The notes beneath the pieces are model-generated. The model was not told where the DNA came from. It saw only the letters and a list, made by a program, of their open reading frames with translations, and did not search any database. Below, piece after piece: positions 30,101 through 41,600 of a DNA stretch of 64,000 bases. The stretch comes from Costus lasius. Its lineage: Eukaryota; Streptophyta; Magnoliopsida; Zingiberales; Costaceae. The number at the start of each line of letters is the position of its first letter. The first letter of the stretch is position 1. The stretch lies in assembly GCA_027563935.2 (NCBI GenBank), contig CM050449.1:10816001-10880000 (forward strand), given 5' to 3'. A program made the translations under genes and the position numbers.

Positions 30101-33100
30101 ATAGAAACCTTAAGATTTTTCATGGTATTTGCATGTCACAGAGAAATATATTACAACCTAGGAATGAAGATTTTCAAGATTCAGTCCAAATTTCCCGCAA
30201 CAGTAACAGGTAGTGTCTGATAAAGTTGGTTCGTATACTTAGGACAGCATTTCTTCCTGACTTTATCTTGGAATGTGGCACTAACACAAACATTTATGTT
30301 CTTGAAATTTCCAATACTGTTTGCAGTGCAAGATTTTCGTCTCCCAGCACTGATGGGCATAGCCCGACAACTGAAGATGCTTCTTTGCATGTGCCTGGAC
30401 TAAATTCTGAGCTTTCTAGTAGATGTCCATCTTTTGGATTAAGGATTAAGGAAAAACCTTCAGAAGAGAATGAAATTGCAGATTCTGAGATTCAGTCCAA
30501 CCATACTGCCCTACACAAATATGTTTTACATGACAATGCAGAAGGGTATGGATTGGTTGATAATTCGAAACATGATTCTTTGTATCTACGAACCGTTGCT
30601 AGATCATATTATGTTACACAGGATGGAAAAACAGAAATAGTTAAACTTAGGAGTCCTGCATCTGATGCTACCTTTGGTGATGCTATTCAAGATTCATCTC
30701 AGTCCTTTCAAGTGCAATCTGAACCAAAAAATCCAAGCCATACTGAATTGCTCGATCAAGCTGACATTTTGATGGATAATGGTGATGTACAAGAACCATT
30801 ACATGGCAAAAACTACTTAGATAAAGTAACTAGTGAGACAGACAATTATGTGGATGCTCAGAATACACTGGACTCTGATGCAGAGAGAGATTCTGAGTGC
30901 CAAACAAAATTGGAAGTTAACAGTTCTCAAGAAATGCAACCTGGAAATGTAAAAATGAACCTCAGTGCTGCACCAGATTCTTCATCTGACATTCGACTTC
31001 CTCGTGCATCACACAGTTTCCCAGAACAATTTATGGCATCTGTGTTTCCTTCAGGCAGATATGATCGTGTGTATCCTCAAAGGCCTGCTGACTCTTCTGC
31101 AAATCAAAGAGATATAAATGGGAATAAAGTAAGGGGAAACAGCATTCATGATAATTCAGAAGGGAAATACAATAAAGGGAATGGAGGTTGTGTGTTACCT
31201 GAGGTAAACATTTCACATTCAAAAATTATGATGGTCGACGGGACTACCTCCAAGATATCTGTAACTAAACCTTCCGTCCAACTTTGGTCAAATGGAGGGC
31301 TTTTTGGAGTTGAGCCCTCAAAACCAATTTTTATTGGAGCTATGCACGATTCTACTGGAGATCACGTATCTGGTTCTACAAATACCAGGCCTAATTTACC
31401 AAGATACATCTTGGAGACCCAGAAGCATGAATCACCAACCAAATCTGACGCAATATTTTCAAACAGTGGGTCTACAAACAGAGATGCTGCATATGGTGCT
31501 CCTTTATCAGCTGTTAGTAATGCAACGTCGCAATATAGTCAGAGCACAAGGCATATATCATCAGATTTTTCTGAATTTGCACAAAAAAATGTTGCAAACT
31601 CTCTCCAACAAAATGGATCAATTATCAAAGATGATATCTCCGCACCTATTGATGGCAAAAAGAAATCAGCAGGAACTTTGCATCTAAATAGCCAAAAAGA
31701 AGGAACAAATGGAGTAGCTTCAGAAGCAGCTTTTGAACGAGGTGTTGCTTGCGAACCATTTGAAAAGCCAACCTCTTCATATCCAGACAACTGTAAGCAA
31801 TCTTCTCCACCAATTGAAGAAATGAACATCTCTTTTCAACCTATGTATTTGGAGAATTCCAACTTGCAACTTAAAATTCTCCCCCAGAGCAAGGAGATAT
31901 CTAATTTTCCATCATTTCAATTGTTTCATGGCAACGTTAAGCCATCATTACATTGTGGTTCAGAGTCAGATGATGATACATTTTGTAGATCCTGTTCTTA
32001 TTCTTCGGAAGATCTTCCCAGCCCTCAAACATTTTCCAATTCAGAGATGTGGGAGAATGATGGTAGAAGTGAATGCAAAGACCATGAACCATGTGATAGC
32101 TCACCTACAATTCCAGTTTTCAAAACCTCCATTGATTGCCATATGGAATTTGACTTAAAGAACCTTCAAAAGAGGGATACAGCTAATGGATTGGACAATT
32201 ATGTAGTTAGCAGTGCAGCCACTTCCCGAGACGCTAGAAAACCTCCTGGTTCAAACTCTATTATATCCTTGGAGAATTGGCAAAGAAGATTTCATTCATC
32301 ATCAGATGAACAAACAGATTTTGAATTGCCAGTAAACATTCAGCTGCCACCGCCTCCACCTCTTCCTCCAATCAAGTGGAGAGTATCACAGGCACAGACA
32401 TCTTGTCCTTCTGGAGTAGATGAGGTTGTTAGCATTGCTTATAACATGAAACGTATGGATATTCTACAAGCTCCAAAATTTTCTTCTCCTCAGCGACTAG
32501 AACTAAGTGCAGCAGCAGCGTGTGTTTCTGAGCCACTCATAGCCTACTCTGATAAGAAAAAAGTAACAACGACTATCTGCAACTGTTACGTATAGCATTT
32601 AATCCTGTCATATACCTTTACTTTCCTCATTCCGTATAAATTTATGTTTGTAGCAAGATATGCAGAAGTTAAATGACAAGAGAAACCCAAAGCATGCCGT
32701 CATTAACAAAGAAGTTGACTTATGGGAGGAATTGCTTCACCAAATCAGGAACAAGGTTGGTATCAGTAGTGAATTCAGATAGGTTTTAGCTACATTACGA
32801 ATTTGGCAATTACTAGGAATTGTATGTATGTCCGATAAGATATTTTGTGCTGCATGCAATTCTTTTAAATAGTAAGACTTGCATGTTTGCAGTATGCAAG
32901 TTAATTATCATCATCGGCAGAATAGTTCAGACTTGCATGATAGCTGCTATTTGCTTCGAATTCACTATTCTATTGTATGTGGAAATTTTAATTCTTACAC
33001 TGTGCTATAACAGATGACAGTCGGTACCATGGTGTCAATTTTGTATTCACTTATGACCAAGGAATTGACACTCTAAAATACCTGCTGCACTATATACATT

Positions 33101-33256
33101 TGAAAAACCCAGTAGATTGGAGAAATTCGTACAAAAGAACAATCTTTTTTAAAAAAGTAAGCATCCTGGTTCTGCCAAGGCCATTGATCTCAATTTTGTT
33201 ATATGCAGTCATACCATCTGAGAAGCACTACGACGTCAAAAACAAATAATCGTTAA
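27104..33256 (+). CDS. SCAR: SCAR/WAVE family protein, truncated before the Arp2/3-activating tail
   Basis: Subunit of the SCAR/WAVE complex, which activates Arp2/3-driven actin branching in the cytoplasm. Exons: 27104-27261, 28870-29033, 29202-29325, 29410-29536, 30142-30209, 30327-32562, 32654-32755, 33209-33256. Phases agree throughout and the sum is 3027 nt, or 1008 residues. The N-terminal SCAR homology domain is clear: [69 protein letters not shown] long, weakly conserved middle is in exon 6, ending with a proline-rich [10 protein letters not shown] stretch. Exons 7-8 carry the WH2-like motif ([19 protein letters not shown]). Frame then hits TAA at 33254, while remains of the central and acidic tail lie out of frame downstream. 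The basic stretch with WRNGE that I expect after the SCAR domain was not found. It could be a functional short form, a decaying paralogue, or a missed splice. Confidence 0.85.
27535..27636. repeat. Near-perfect hairpin in SCAR intron 1
   Basis: Arms 27540-27577 and 27594-27631 are perfectly complementary over 38 bp, with a 16-nt AT-rich loop. Pairing extends four bases further on each side after one mismatch. The arm begins CTATGTGCAGTTGGAGGG. It may be a very small foldback MITE or a hairpin RNA source; the sequence alone does not say which. Confidence 0.85.
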
Positions 33257-33836
33257 CCGGATAATGAACCACCTCTACAATTGCTGCAGTCTTGATGCAG
33301 GCAAGCTCGATTCAACATGTTCTTCTCATTTACTTCGCCTCTTGACTTTTTTCCAATTTCTTGGGCTTATATTTGTTTGTCTAATGCATTCTCATATATG
33401 AAATAGTTGCCTACACTGGACAACGACGAGGATGGAGACGATGACAACTGAAGGCACTGATGGCATTTCAAACTGATATGATTGTGTACATAAATCCTTG
33501 TTTAATTGTCAGCAAGCGCAATCAAGTTTAAAACCTGTGCATATCAGTAATTCTTTTTAGTGTATATATGGTTTATTTGATTGTATTCCTATAATTTCTT
33601 TCCCTCTAGCTCTCAAAATAAGTTTGTCGAGTTTCACAAGGCACTGCCAAATTGTCACTCGATAAGTGTATGTTAGAACTTTGAATTCCTACATTCGGCA
33701 AATACAATAAGAATGGTATGTTGTTTTTGGATACTGAATTTAGTAATACTGGAGAAGCTTTGTTTAATGATGATTATGTTAAAAGGATGAACTTAGTCAA
33801 ATTGACTATTTTGAAATGGCCAATAATTCTAACACT
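33257..33836 (+). pseudogene. Out-of-frame remains of the SCAR C-terminal tail and 3' flank
   Basis: From 33274 a different frame reads STIAAVLMQASSIQH, resembling the central helix (VAAILEKANAIRQA type) of plant SCARs. After a splice-like AG at 33406 the sequence reads LPTLDNDEDGDDDN and then stop, like the acidic tail. Stops and a frame change separate both from the WH2 exon. Removing the block by splicing would need introns of about 40-55 bp, too short for plants. The remaining DNA is the 3' flank. Confidence 0.6.
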
Positions 33837-33841
33837 TTAGG

Positions 33842-35029
33842 TGTCATGCCCCGGTCGGATCAACCCCAAACCGGTGCTTAACCGTTGTCTTAGGGTCATC
33901 CGGCGGAACACCGAGACGTGCGCTCTCTAGGGTTTCCGGACCAATTTCACTCCCCAAATCGAAACCCTAACTCTCCGATTAAATTTTGTCCCCGAATTAC
34001 AAGTCGCACGGAGAACCCTAACCCTAATTTTGAAACCGGAAAGAATCAGAAAACCCTAAATCCAAAATTACCTCACCGGTCAACCTGGTCAAAATTAAGG
34101 TTTATTGTGCGAAATCGAAATTCCGCCGCACCGCTTGATTTTTTTCTTTTATCCTCACTGACGTCAGGCCGACGTCAGCCTCCAAAATTCACCCGCGTAC
34201 GCTCTGATTTCACTGCTTCAGAATAGTGTTTGCCTTCTTCGAGAGAACGACGTCGCCCACATCTGTTCTCACGACCGATCTTCAGTGCCGGGGAGAAGGG
34301 CGTGCCGCCCCCGCCTCCTCGTCGCCAGCCCGGGGATAGTCGCGTCAGTCGGAGCCGCCGAAGATCACCGTCGAAACAAGCCGAGAACAGGGAAAACAGG
34401 GGAGGTACCGTCGCCGGAGAAGACAAGCTCGTAGGGGGAAAACTTCCTCTTTATTCTCAGCAATAAACAAGTACAAAACCCCTCCTCTCCTCTCGTCGCT
34501 CTTCCTCATGCCGGCGGCGTCGCTTGCCGCCGTTTATAGACGCTCGCAGAGCTCTCTCTCGAATCACCCTCACGCAGAATCTCTCACGCAGATCTCTGCC
34601 CCAAGCCTCTCGCCTCTTGCTCTCTTGATCGCGGGTTTCCGCTTGCTGGTGAAGATCTCCTCCTCTTAAAGGAACGATCCGCCGACTCCAGATCCTCGCG
34701 CCGACCACATCTCTGAGTCTTCCTCCGGATCTTTCGCCGCTCGACGCTACGCGGCTATGCCCATCAAGTCATCGTCCGCGTCTCAAGCGAGCTTCGTCCG
34801 CTGCCTTCAAGCTTTGTCTGCGTCGTCCCCCAGAATCAGTCTTCATCCCTCAATTCCGCCTCCGCGTCCCTCCGCTCCATGCGTCCGTTTTCGTAGCGCG
34901 TAATGGAGCTGCCGAGTTCCTCGCGTTGTGCGAGGCTTGCGGGTGAAGAGAAGCTGATGCTTCGCTGGATTTGGGCTTGGGTCGGGCCCACTCTTCTCTG
35001 GGCTGAACCGGGGAGTCCAGGGCCTAACA
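33842..35029 (-). repeat. Downstream (3') LTR of the gag-only element
   Basis: 1188 bp, starting TGTCATGCCCCGGTCGG and ending GGGCCTAACA on the plus strand. Compared with the other LTR it has about 65 additional bases near 34215-34280. It contains TGACGTCA at 34159-34166 and the telomere-like run AACCCTAACCCTAA near 34014, also seen in the solo LTR. Confidence 0.9.
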
Positions 35030-35090
35030 ATTCTCCCTCGCCCAATTTGGACATTGGGCATCGCCCTCGATGTCCGGCGTGGACGGCCGC

Positions 35091-36602
35091 TTAACGCCGG
35101 CCGGCGAGCCACCACTCTTGCTCAGCACAATTAGCCTCATAGTTTTCTTTCCATATCTGTTCTCTCTTGCGTTGGAGTTTCTCATGGTTCGCAAGGAGCG
35201 TTGCTCGCTCCTCCGCTTCTATCTCCTTTAAAGACTTCGGTGAAGCCTTTTTCTCCACCACTTGCTTCCATGTCAGTTTCTCCTGCGGGGACTTTGCGTC
35301 TTCGGCGCTCGCCTTCTGCTCGACGCTGCTCTGTCCGACCGTGTCTTTCGGCCCTGCGTTTGCACCTGAGGAAGTCGATGAAGATTTTCCTGCGACCACT
35401 GAGGCAATGTACATACCTCCTATGCAGGCCTCTACTGGTTCATCGTCATCCACCACCACCGGTTTCTCAGCTAGCTCCCGATGCACGATTGCTGCAATTG
35501 CGTTCACCCGCTGTCTGTCCAGACAATCGCATATCCGGTGCGGTCCTTTGCACAAGAAGCAAGCAATCGGTCTTAGTTGACCTTGCCCTCTCTTTGCAAG
35601 TCGGGTCTGCTCCTGCCGTGCCGGCTGACCTCTGTTCCGCCTGGGAGAGAGTCTCTCTCTCTGGCGCTCTTGCCCTGGGTGGAGATGGTCGCTTCGGGGG
35701 CGACCTCGGTGCTCTCTGAAAGGTCATTCCCAAAGTCCTCTGATCCACGAGAGACTCGGCTATAGCTGCGGCTGTCCTCCAGTCTTGCGGCGTATGTCGT
35801 CGGACCTCAGTCGCCGCCCATGGTTGGAGATTCTGGAGGAAGAAGTACCTCCTATCTCCTTTCGCCATCTCAGGTAGCTCCAACATCAGAGCGGAGAACA
35901 CCCTGACATACTCCTGGATCGTCCCTGTGTGCTTTAGCCGATCCACCGCCTCTCGTGCCTGGTCCATCGAGTTTCCGGGAAGGAACTGCTATCGCAGCTC
36001 CTCCGGAACACCTCCCATGTCCAACTAGTCGTCTCTGATGTCAAATCAACTTTGGTCATCCACCAAAGTTTTGCATCATCTGAAAGGTATGCGGTGCACA
36101 CCTTCTTCTTCTCCTGGTCTGAAACATGGTTAGCATCAAAGTATTGTTCTACATCCCAAAGAAAGTTACCCAATATTTTGGCCGATCTGGCCCCCTTGAA
36201 CACTGCAGGTTCTGGGGTGTGAACCTTCCCGTTGGGAGCCCCATACTCTGTCCTGGCTGCAGTAGGGGCCCCGCCTTGTGCCTGCGCCAATGCCATGCGC
36301 ATCATCGCGAGGTCTGCCAATATCTGCTGCTGAGTTATCGTGGTGTTGGCTACCTGTGTTGCCAAAGTCGCCACTTGTCCTTGCAAGGCCCCTACTTGTT
36401 CTTGTAGTGCCGCCATGCCTTCAACATTTTGGGGAGCCTCCACTACTCCAGCCAAAGTCTGTTGGAGGGCAAGGATCTGCAACCTCTGTTCCTCTATCGT
36501 GCGATGGAGGTCCTCCACCTGAGGAACCACCGCGTCTTTGTTGTTCCCTATCAAACCGAGCACTTGCTCGATTCGTGCTATGCGATCTCCTTGATTCACC
36601 AT
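35091..36602 (-). pseudogene. Retrotransposon gag gene with two frame breaks
   Basis: Gag polyprotein of the TR-GAG element, whose role would be particle assembly and RNA packaging. Three overlapping minus-strand frames are collinear: 36602-35934 (N-terminal coiled-coil-like region, then the start of the retrotransposon gag domain with FLWDVEQYFDANHV and KLWWMTKV), 35967-35467 (rest of the gag domain, REAVDRLKHTGTIQEYV), and 35555-35091 (zinc knuckle and tail). The first and third share a frame, so one indel near 35985 and a compensating one near 35580 have broken the gene. The knuckle reads CFLCKGPHRICDC, a CX2CX3HX4C variant common in plant gag-only elements. The start at 36602 lies just inside the primer-binding site. 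No longer able to give one full product. Confidence 0.85.
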
Positions 36603-36619
36603 GCTGCTAGATCTCTTTA

Positions 36620-36631
36620 GGCTCTGATACC
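36620..36631 (-). other. Primer-binding site, initiator-Met tRNA type
   Basis: On the minus strand the element reads GGTATCAGAGC directly after the LTR end TGACA plus two bases. This is the standard plant primer-binding site complementary to the 3' end of initiator methionine tRNA, less its first T. Confidence 0.8.
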
Positions 36632-36633
36632 TT

Positions 36634-37743
36634 TGTCACACCCCGATCGGATCAACCCCAAACCGGTGCTTAACCGTGTCTTAGGGTCGTTCGACGGAAC
36701 ACCAAGACATGTGCTCTCTAGGGTTTCCGGACCAATTTCACTCCCCAAATTGAAACCTTAACTCTCCGATTAAATTTTGTCCCCGAATTACAAGTCACAC
36801 GGAGAACCCTAACCCTAATTTTGAAACCGGAAAGAATCGGAAAACCCTAAATCCAAAATTACCTCACTGGTCAACCTGGTCAAAATTAGGGTTTACTGTG
36901 CGAAATCAAAATTCCGCCGCGCCGCTTGATTTTTTTTCTTTTATCCTCGCTGACGTCAGGCCGACGTCAGCCTTCAAAATTCGCCCGCGTATGCTCTGAT
37001 TTCATTCAGCGCCGGGGTAGAAGGGCGTGGCGCCCGCGCCTCGCTCCCGCCTCCTCGTCGCCGGCCCGGGGATAGTCGCGTCCGTCGGAGCCGCCGAAGA
37101 TCACCGTCGAAACAAGCCGAGAACAGGGAAAACAGGGGAGGTACCGTCGCCGGAGAAGACAAGCTCGTAGGGGGAAAACTTCCTCTTTATTCTCAACAAT
37201 AAATGAGTACAAAACCCCTCATCTCCTCTCGTCACTCTTCTTCACGCCGGCGGCGTCGCTTGCCGCCGTTTACAGACGCTCACGGAGCTCTCTCTCGAAT
37301 CACCCTCACGCAGATCTCTGCCCCAAGCCTCTCACCTCTTGCTCTCTTGATCGCGGGTTTCCGCTCGCTGGTGAAGGTCTCCTCCTCTTAAAGGAACGAT
37401 CCGCCGACTCCAGATCCTCGCGCCGACCATATCTCCCAGTCTTCCTCCGGATCTTTCGCCGCTCGACGCTGCGCCGATCAAGCCGTCGTCCGCGTCTCAG
37501 GCGAGCTTCATCCGCTACCTTCAAGCTTTGTCTGCGTCGTCCCCCAGAATCGGTCTTCATCCCTCAATTCCGCCTCCGCGTCCCTCTGCTCCATGAGTTC
37601 GTTTCCGTCGCGCGTAATGGAGCTGCCGAGTTCCTCACGTTGTACGAGGCTTGCGGGTGAAGAGAGGTTGATGCTTCGCTGGATTTGGGCTTGGGTCGAG
37701 CCAACTCTTCTCTTGACTGAACCGGGGAGTCCAGGGCCTAACA
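36634..37743 (-). repeat. Upstream (5') LTR of the gag-only element
   Basis: 1110 bp, from TGTCACACCCCGATCGG to GGGCCTAACA on the plus strand. It is collinear with the other LTR, with scattered substitutions and a deletion of about 65 bp. TGACGTCA is retained at 36951-36958. Confidence 0.9.
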
Positions 37744-37748
37744 TTAGA

Positions 37749-38552
37749 CATGGTCTTTTCGGATCCACCTTTGGACTCACAACAATAATTATCTCTTTTT
37801 GCATTATGAGCAGCCTTATGCTTTAATTTGTGACATAGTGGTGGAATAACGTAATCCACCACGTATGGATGAGCCAATGGATTCATCATTCTATCTCAAT
37901 ATATATTTTTATTAATTAATAATAATTATTGAAATACATTATGTTTGACAATGTTTAAATTATAGCATTATCTAGAAAATGCTTTTTTTTCCGGGAAATG
38001 TTTAAACTTTGTTATAATTGAACGAGTGTCATGATAATTAAAAGAGATCAAATAATAATAATAATGAAGCAAGTTTTATTTCATTTTTTCTACAATTTCT
38101 TAATTTTTAATTTTTAGCTTTTTGGTTTGCGTAGATCGACGACAATTCTTATTATACCGTACAAGACCATGAACAACATCTTCGAATTCAAATTTATTAA
38201 AATCCTTGCAAACATGGACACGAATTCTTCTTTTTTTAAAAAAAAGAAAAAAGAGAGGTAGGGCTATCAATAAACAGACTCTATTTAAGCTTAATTTGCC
38301 AAACATTTTGGGGTTATTTTGTAGAAAAATTATATATGCGGATATTACCGGATCAGTACAAGTGCTTCAGAAAAAAAGTGATATTATTTCTATAACGCAA
38401 CGAAGAAAAAAATTCATTATATTTCTAAATTCATCGTAATTGAATTTCTTACAAATTTAATTCATTTTTAGCCCCAAATCTAACTTGGTCGGCATCTAAA
38501 CATAGTCATTTAGTGGGAGGCACTTTTCAATTGTTTCATTACCTAATTCGTC
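37749..38552. other. Promoter-side DNA of the UBC13 gene
   Basis: AT-rich DNA between the retroelement and the UBC13 TATA box, with no supported gene. The retroelement's edge lies about 0.9 kb upstream of the UBC13 start codon. Confidence 0.5.
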
Positions 38553-38560
38553 TATAAATA
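38553..38560 (+). promoter_or_regulatory. TATA box of the UBC13 gene
   Basis: TATAAATA, 109 bp before the ATG at 38670. It is followed by a pyrimidine-rich leader (CCTTCGTCTCTCC), as in many housekeeping plant genes. Confidence 0.65.
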
Positions 38561-38669
38561 AAACCTCCAGTTCATGGCATTTTAGACAGTGCTGTACGAC
38601 CCTTACTTTTTCCCCTTCGTCTCTCCGACTGCAACAGCACACCGCTCAAAACCCTAAACTAGATCAGAA

Positions 38670-41600
38670 ATGGGAAGCAGCAATCTTCCTCCCAGAATCA
38701 TTAAGGTGCTATTTTCATTCCATTTATGATCTCTTTTCAGTTACACCTCTTCCCTCCGCTATCTGGCTCGATTACCTGATTTCTTTCTTGATGCCTCCCA
38801 ACAGGAAACGCAGAGATTGCTCAGCGAACCAGGTCATTAAATCTTATTTGAACCCTATTGTGTTTGTGTGCTAATACCATTTTGGTAAGATCGTTTTGTT
38901 TGGTTAATTAGAATTTAGTTGCGGCGAATAGAATCGTGTTTGGCACTTGGGATGGCTGCTTGTTATTAAAAAAGAAAAGAAAAATCTTCATTTGGATTCC
39001 TAGGATATCGACTCCATCTTGGTGTCTATTTTGCAGCTCCTGGGATCAGTGCATCTCCATCAGAAGAAAACATGCGCTACTTCAACGTGATGATTCTTGG
39101 CCCAGCGCAGTCCCCCTATGAAGGTTCTTTTAAGTTTTCTTTCTTATTTTCAAGTCAATTTATCATATGTAGTAAGTCATAGTTCAAACTTCGGTCTTGA
39201 AGTGTCATACTCATTCACCTACCATGGGTTTAACTGATACTCGTGCGTCTATTTTCTACTTAGAATTTTAACTTTCATCTGGGAAATAAAATTATAGCTG
39301 TAATCTGGGCATTATTGTCTCTACCATGGTTTCTTTTATTTGGCTACTGGTGATTGACTGATTAAAGCTCATGTCTACGGATATGTGGGAAGATGTTCAT
39401 TGCATTTTCTATGACGTGAAATGTCAGAGTGTAGCACAAAAATAGCTTGCAAAATTGTACAACCAATTCTCTTAAATTCTAATGCAGCCATACTGTCAAT
39501 CTTGTCGTTACATATCTGGATTATGTAGAAATATGAAAGCAGTACAAATACTGGACTGATGGATTAGATGCTTCTAGAAGGACATTTTTGGTAATTGAAA
39601 ATGGTGAGTTGCAGACCTTAATGAAGATGATCTAGATAGTTTTGTGGAATTCCCATTGTCTGCCCTAGATGGTTTATACTGATGTTCCTTGTTTTAGAGG
39701 AAAAAAATTCCAATATGGATTAAACAATGACAATGTGGAACATGATGCATCTATAGAGCCTGAACAATGATAGTAGAGAACTCAAGTCTTTTTTTCATAA
39801 ATGTAGTTTCATGGAAGTTAGAGAATGAACATTTTGTATTCTAATAATATTACTACAGAAACATTAGAATCTTCTCAGCCACTCTGCAAGGGGAAGGGGA
39901 GACTTAAGAGGCCTTCTTACTAAGTTCTACAGATCATAGGTCTGAATGATGTATTTGTCTATTTCAAGTTTATGCTGATGTCAGAATATTGATGTTATTG
40001 TAGAACAAGTTTTTAGTCTATACGATTTGCTAGCAGATACTTTCAGAACCTTTTTTGTGTGATTTTGGTTCATATGATTTATCGTTAATGATTACATAGT
40101 TCCTTCTTGATATGACATCTTGGATATGACAACAATATGATTATTGACACAATACTAAGCTTAGATAACCCCATCATGATGTTGGCTATTCAGAAAAAGA
40201 TTACTGTGTAGGCCCAAGGAACTCAAATAGCTTCATATTGTACCAAATGTTGGCGAGATTATGCTTGTCCACTGCCGACATCCAACGTGTTTGATTTTGA
40301 TTCAAATATGGACCAGATACATTCCTATATAAACCTGCGTTTTTGGTGGGAGTATGCTAGTTAGTTTTGAACTAGTCCAAGTTGCTTTAATCTGGTCCAA
40401 ATATGGACTATACACATCCTTATTCTGAACTTGACTGAAATTTAGATGTGGCTTAATTGAGACAGAGGTGTGATCCTAACTAGAGTGGTGCAAGTTTTTC
40501 TCTTATAGAGCGACATGGATTAAGAGATTTTCCAGGAATCATGTAGATCTGGAACAGTGGAAGGGTTTTTTTTGGGGCAAAAAGTGTCTTTTTTTTCTTC
40601 TTCTTCAACACCTTTTAGGTAGTGAGAATGCATTTCAATGACATTATCTAGGATTTTTTCTTTAATTGATCTGTAGCTAAAAGACCAGTCAAGACCAGTC
40701 TCCTCATTATTGTCCATTGTATACTTTCTCTAAAAGAGGATGATACCTTGAGGCAATAAGCAAACTCAAGACAATGAATGCTAATGCTATCCTAGATCCC
40801 TCATGACCAAGTTGTCAAAAATGCGTTCCGACTTCCGGGTCTTAGGATTTTTTGATCTTACGACTCAAATTAGGCAAATCGTTCCGAAACGAATGTAGGA
40901 TCTGAAATGTAGTAGGATCGTAATAGGATCTTACGATCCTACGATCCGGGTCTTAGGATCGGGTAGGATCTTACTCAATCCTAAGTTAATAGGAAAAAAA
41001 TAAGTTTAGATTTGATTACTATTATACCAAAAATCAATAATCTATTATGACAAAAGTCTTAAATTGATATTTGATGCAATTTCTTATATTTAATTGCCAT
41101 CATTTGCTTTTTTTTTTTTAAGCATTCATCCACTTAAGCTTGTTATCATTTACAACTATATTTGTCTACTTTAACTATTTATTAGAATCAATTTTGTAAT
41201 CTTTATCATTGTCATTTTTATTGTAATTACCATATATATTATTATCTTCATCATTTTTCATGCTTTTATGTTGTTGTCTTCATTTCATTGCATGTCTTTA
41301 TTGTTACTAGTTTCATTGTACACTTTTGTTGTATTCATCTTCTATTAATTTGTCTCCATCATTATCACCTAATAAATATTCAATGCTATAATTTTACACT
41401 ATACCATTAATATATCTGAATAATAGTATAAAATGTTGGTTATATATATATATATAAACCTTAATACATGATACTAAATAGATATATATTAATTTTTTTA
41501 TTATTTATTACTTATTAGAATATTTATCATACTCTTAACTCTAATTAGATGAATATATTTTTAAAAATTATATATTTTAAGTGATTTGGTAGAATCTTAC

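Larger units (their letters stand above)
33837..37748 (-). mobile_element. Gag-only LTR retrotransposon (TR-GAG type)
   Basis: The element is 33842-37743 (3902 bp), oriented on the minus strand. Long direct repeats flank a 1.6-kb interior that holds only gag, with no protease, reverse transcriptase, RNase H or integrase. Next to the upstream LTR, the minus strand reads GGTATCAGAGC (36620-36631), a primer-binding site for initiator-Met tRNA. Next to the downstream LTR lies the purine tract GGCGAGGGAGAAT (about 35030-35042). Flanks TTAGG (33837-33841) and TTAGA (37744-37748) look like a 5-bp target duplication with one change. This matches the nonautonomous TR-GAG class of plant elements, which must borrow enzymes from a full element. 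It sits between the SCAR and UBC13 genes. Confidence 0.9.

Noticed and set aside
30226..30326. Open-frame start upstream of SCAR exon 6
   Set aside because: The frame is open to 30226 by chance; the phase and the AG at 30325-30326 place the real exon start at 30327.
33235..33300. Tiny introns that would rescue the SCAR tail
   Set aside because: Possible donor-acceptor pairs give introns of about 38-55 bp, below the size plants splice efficiently.
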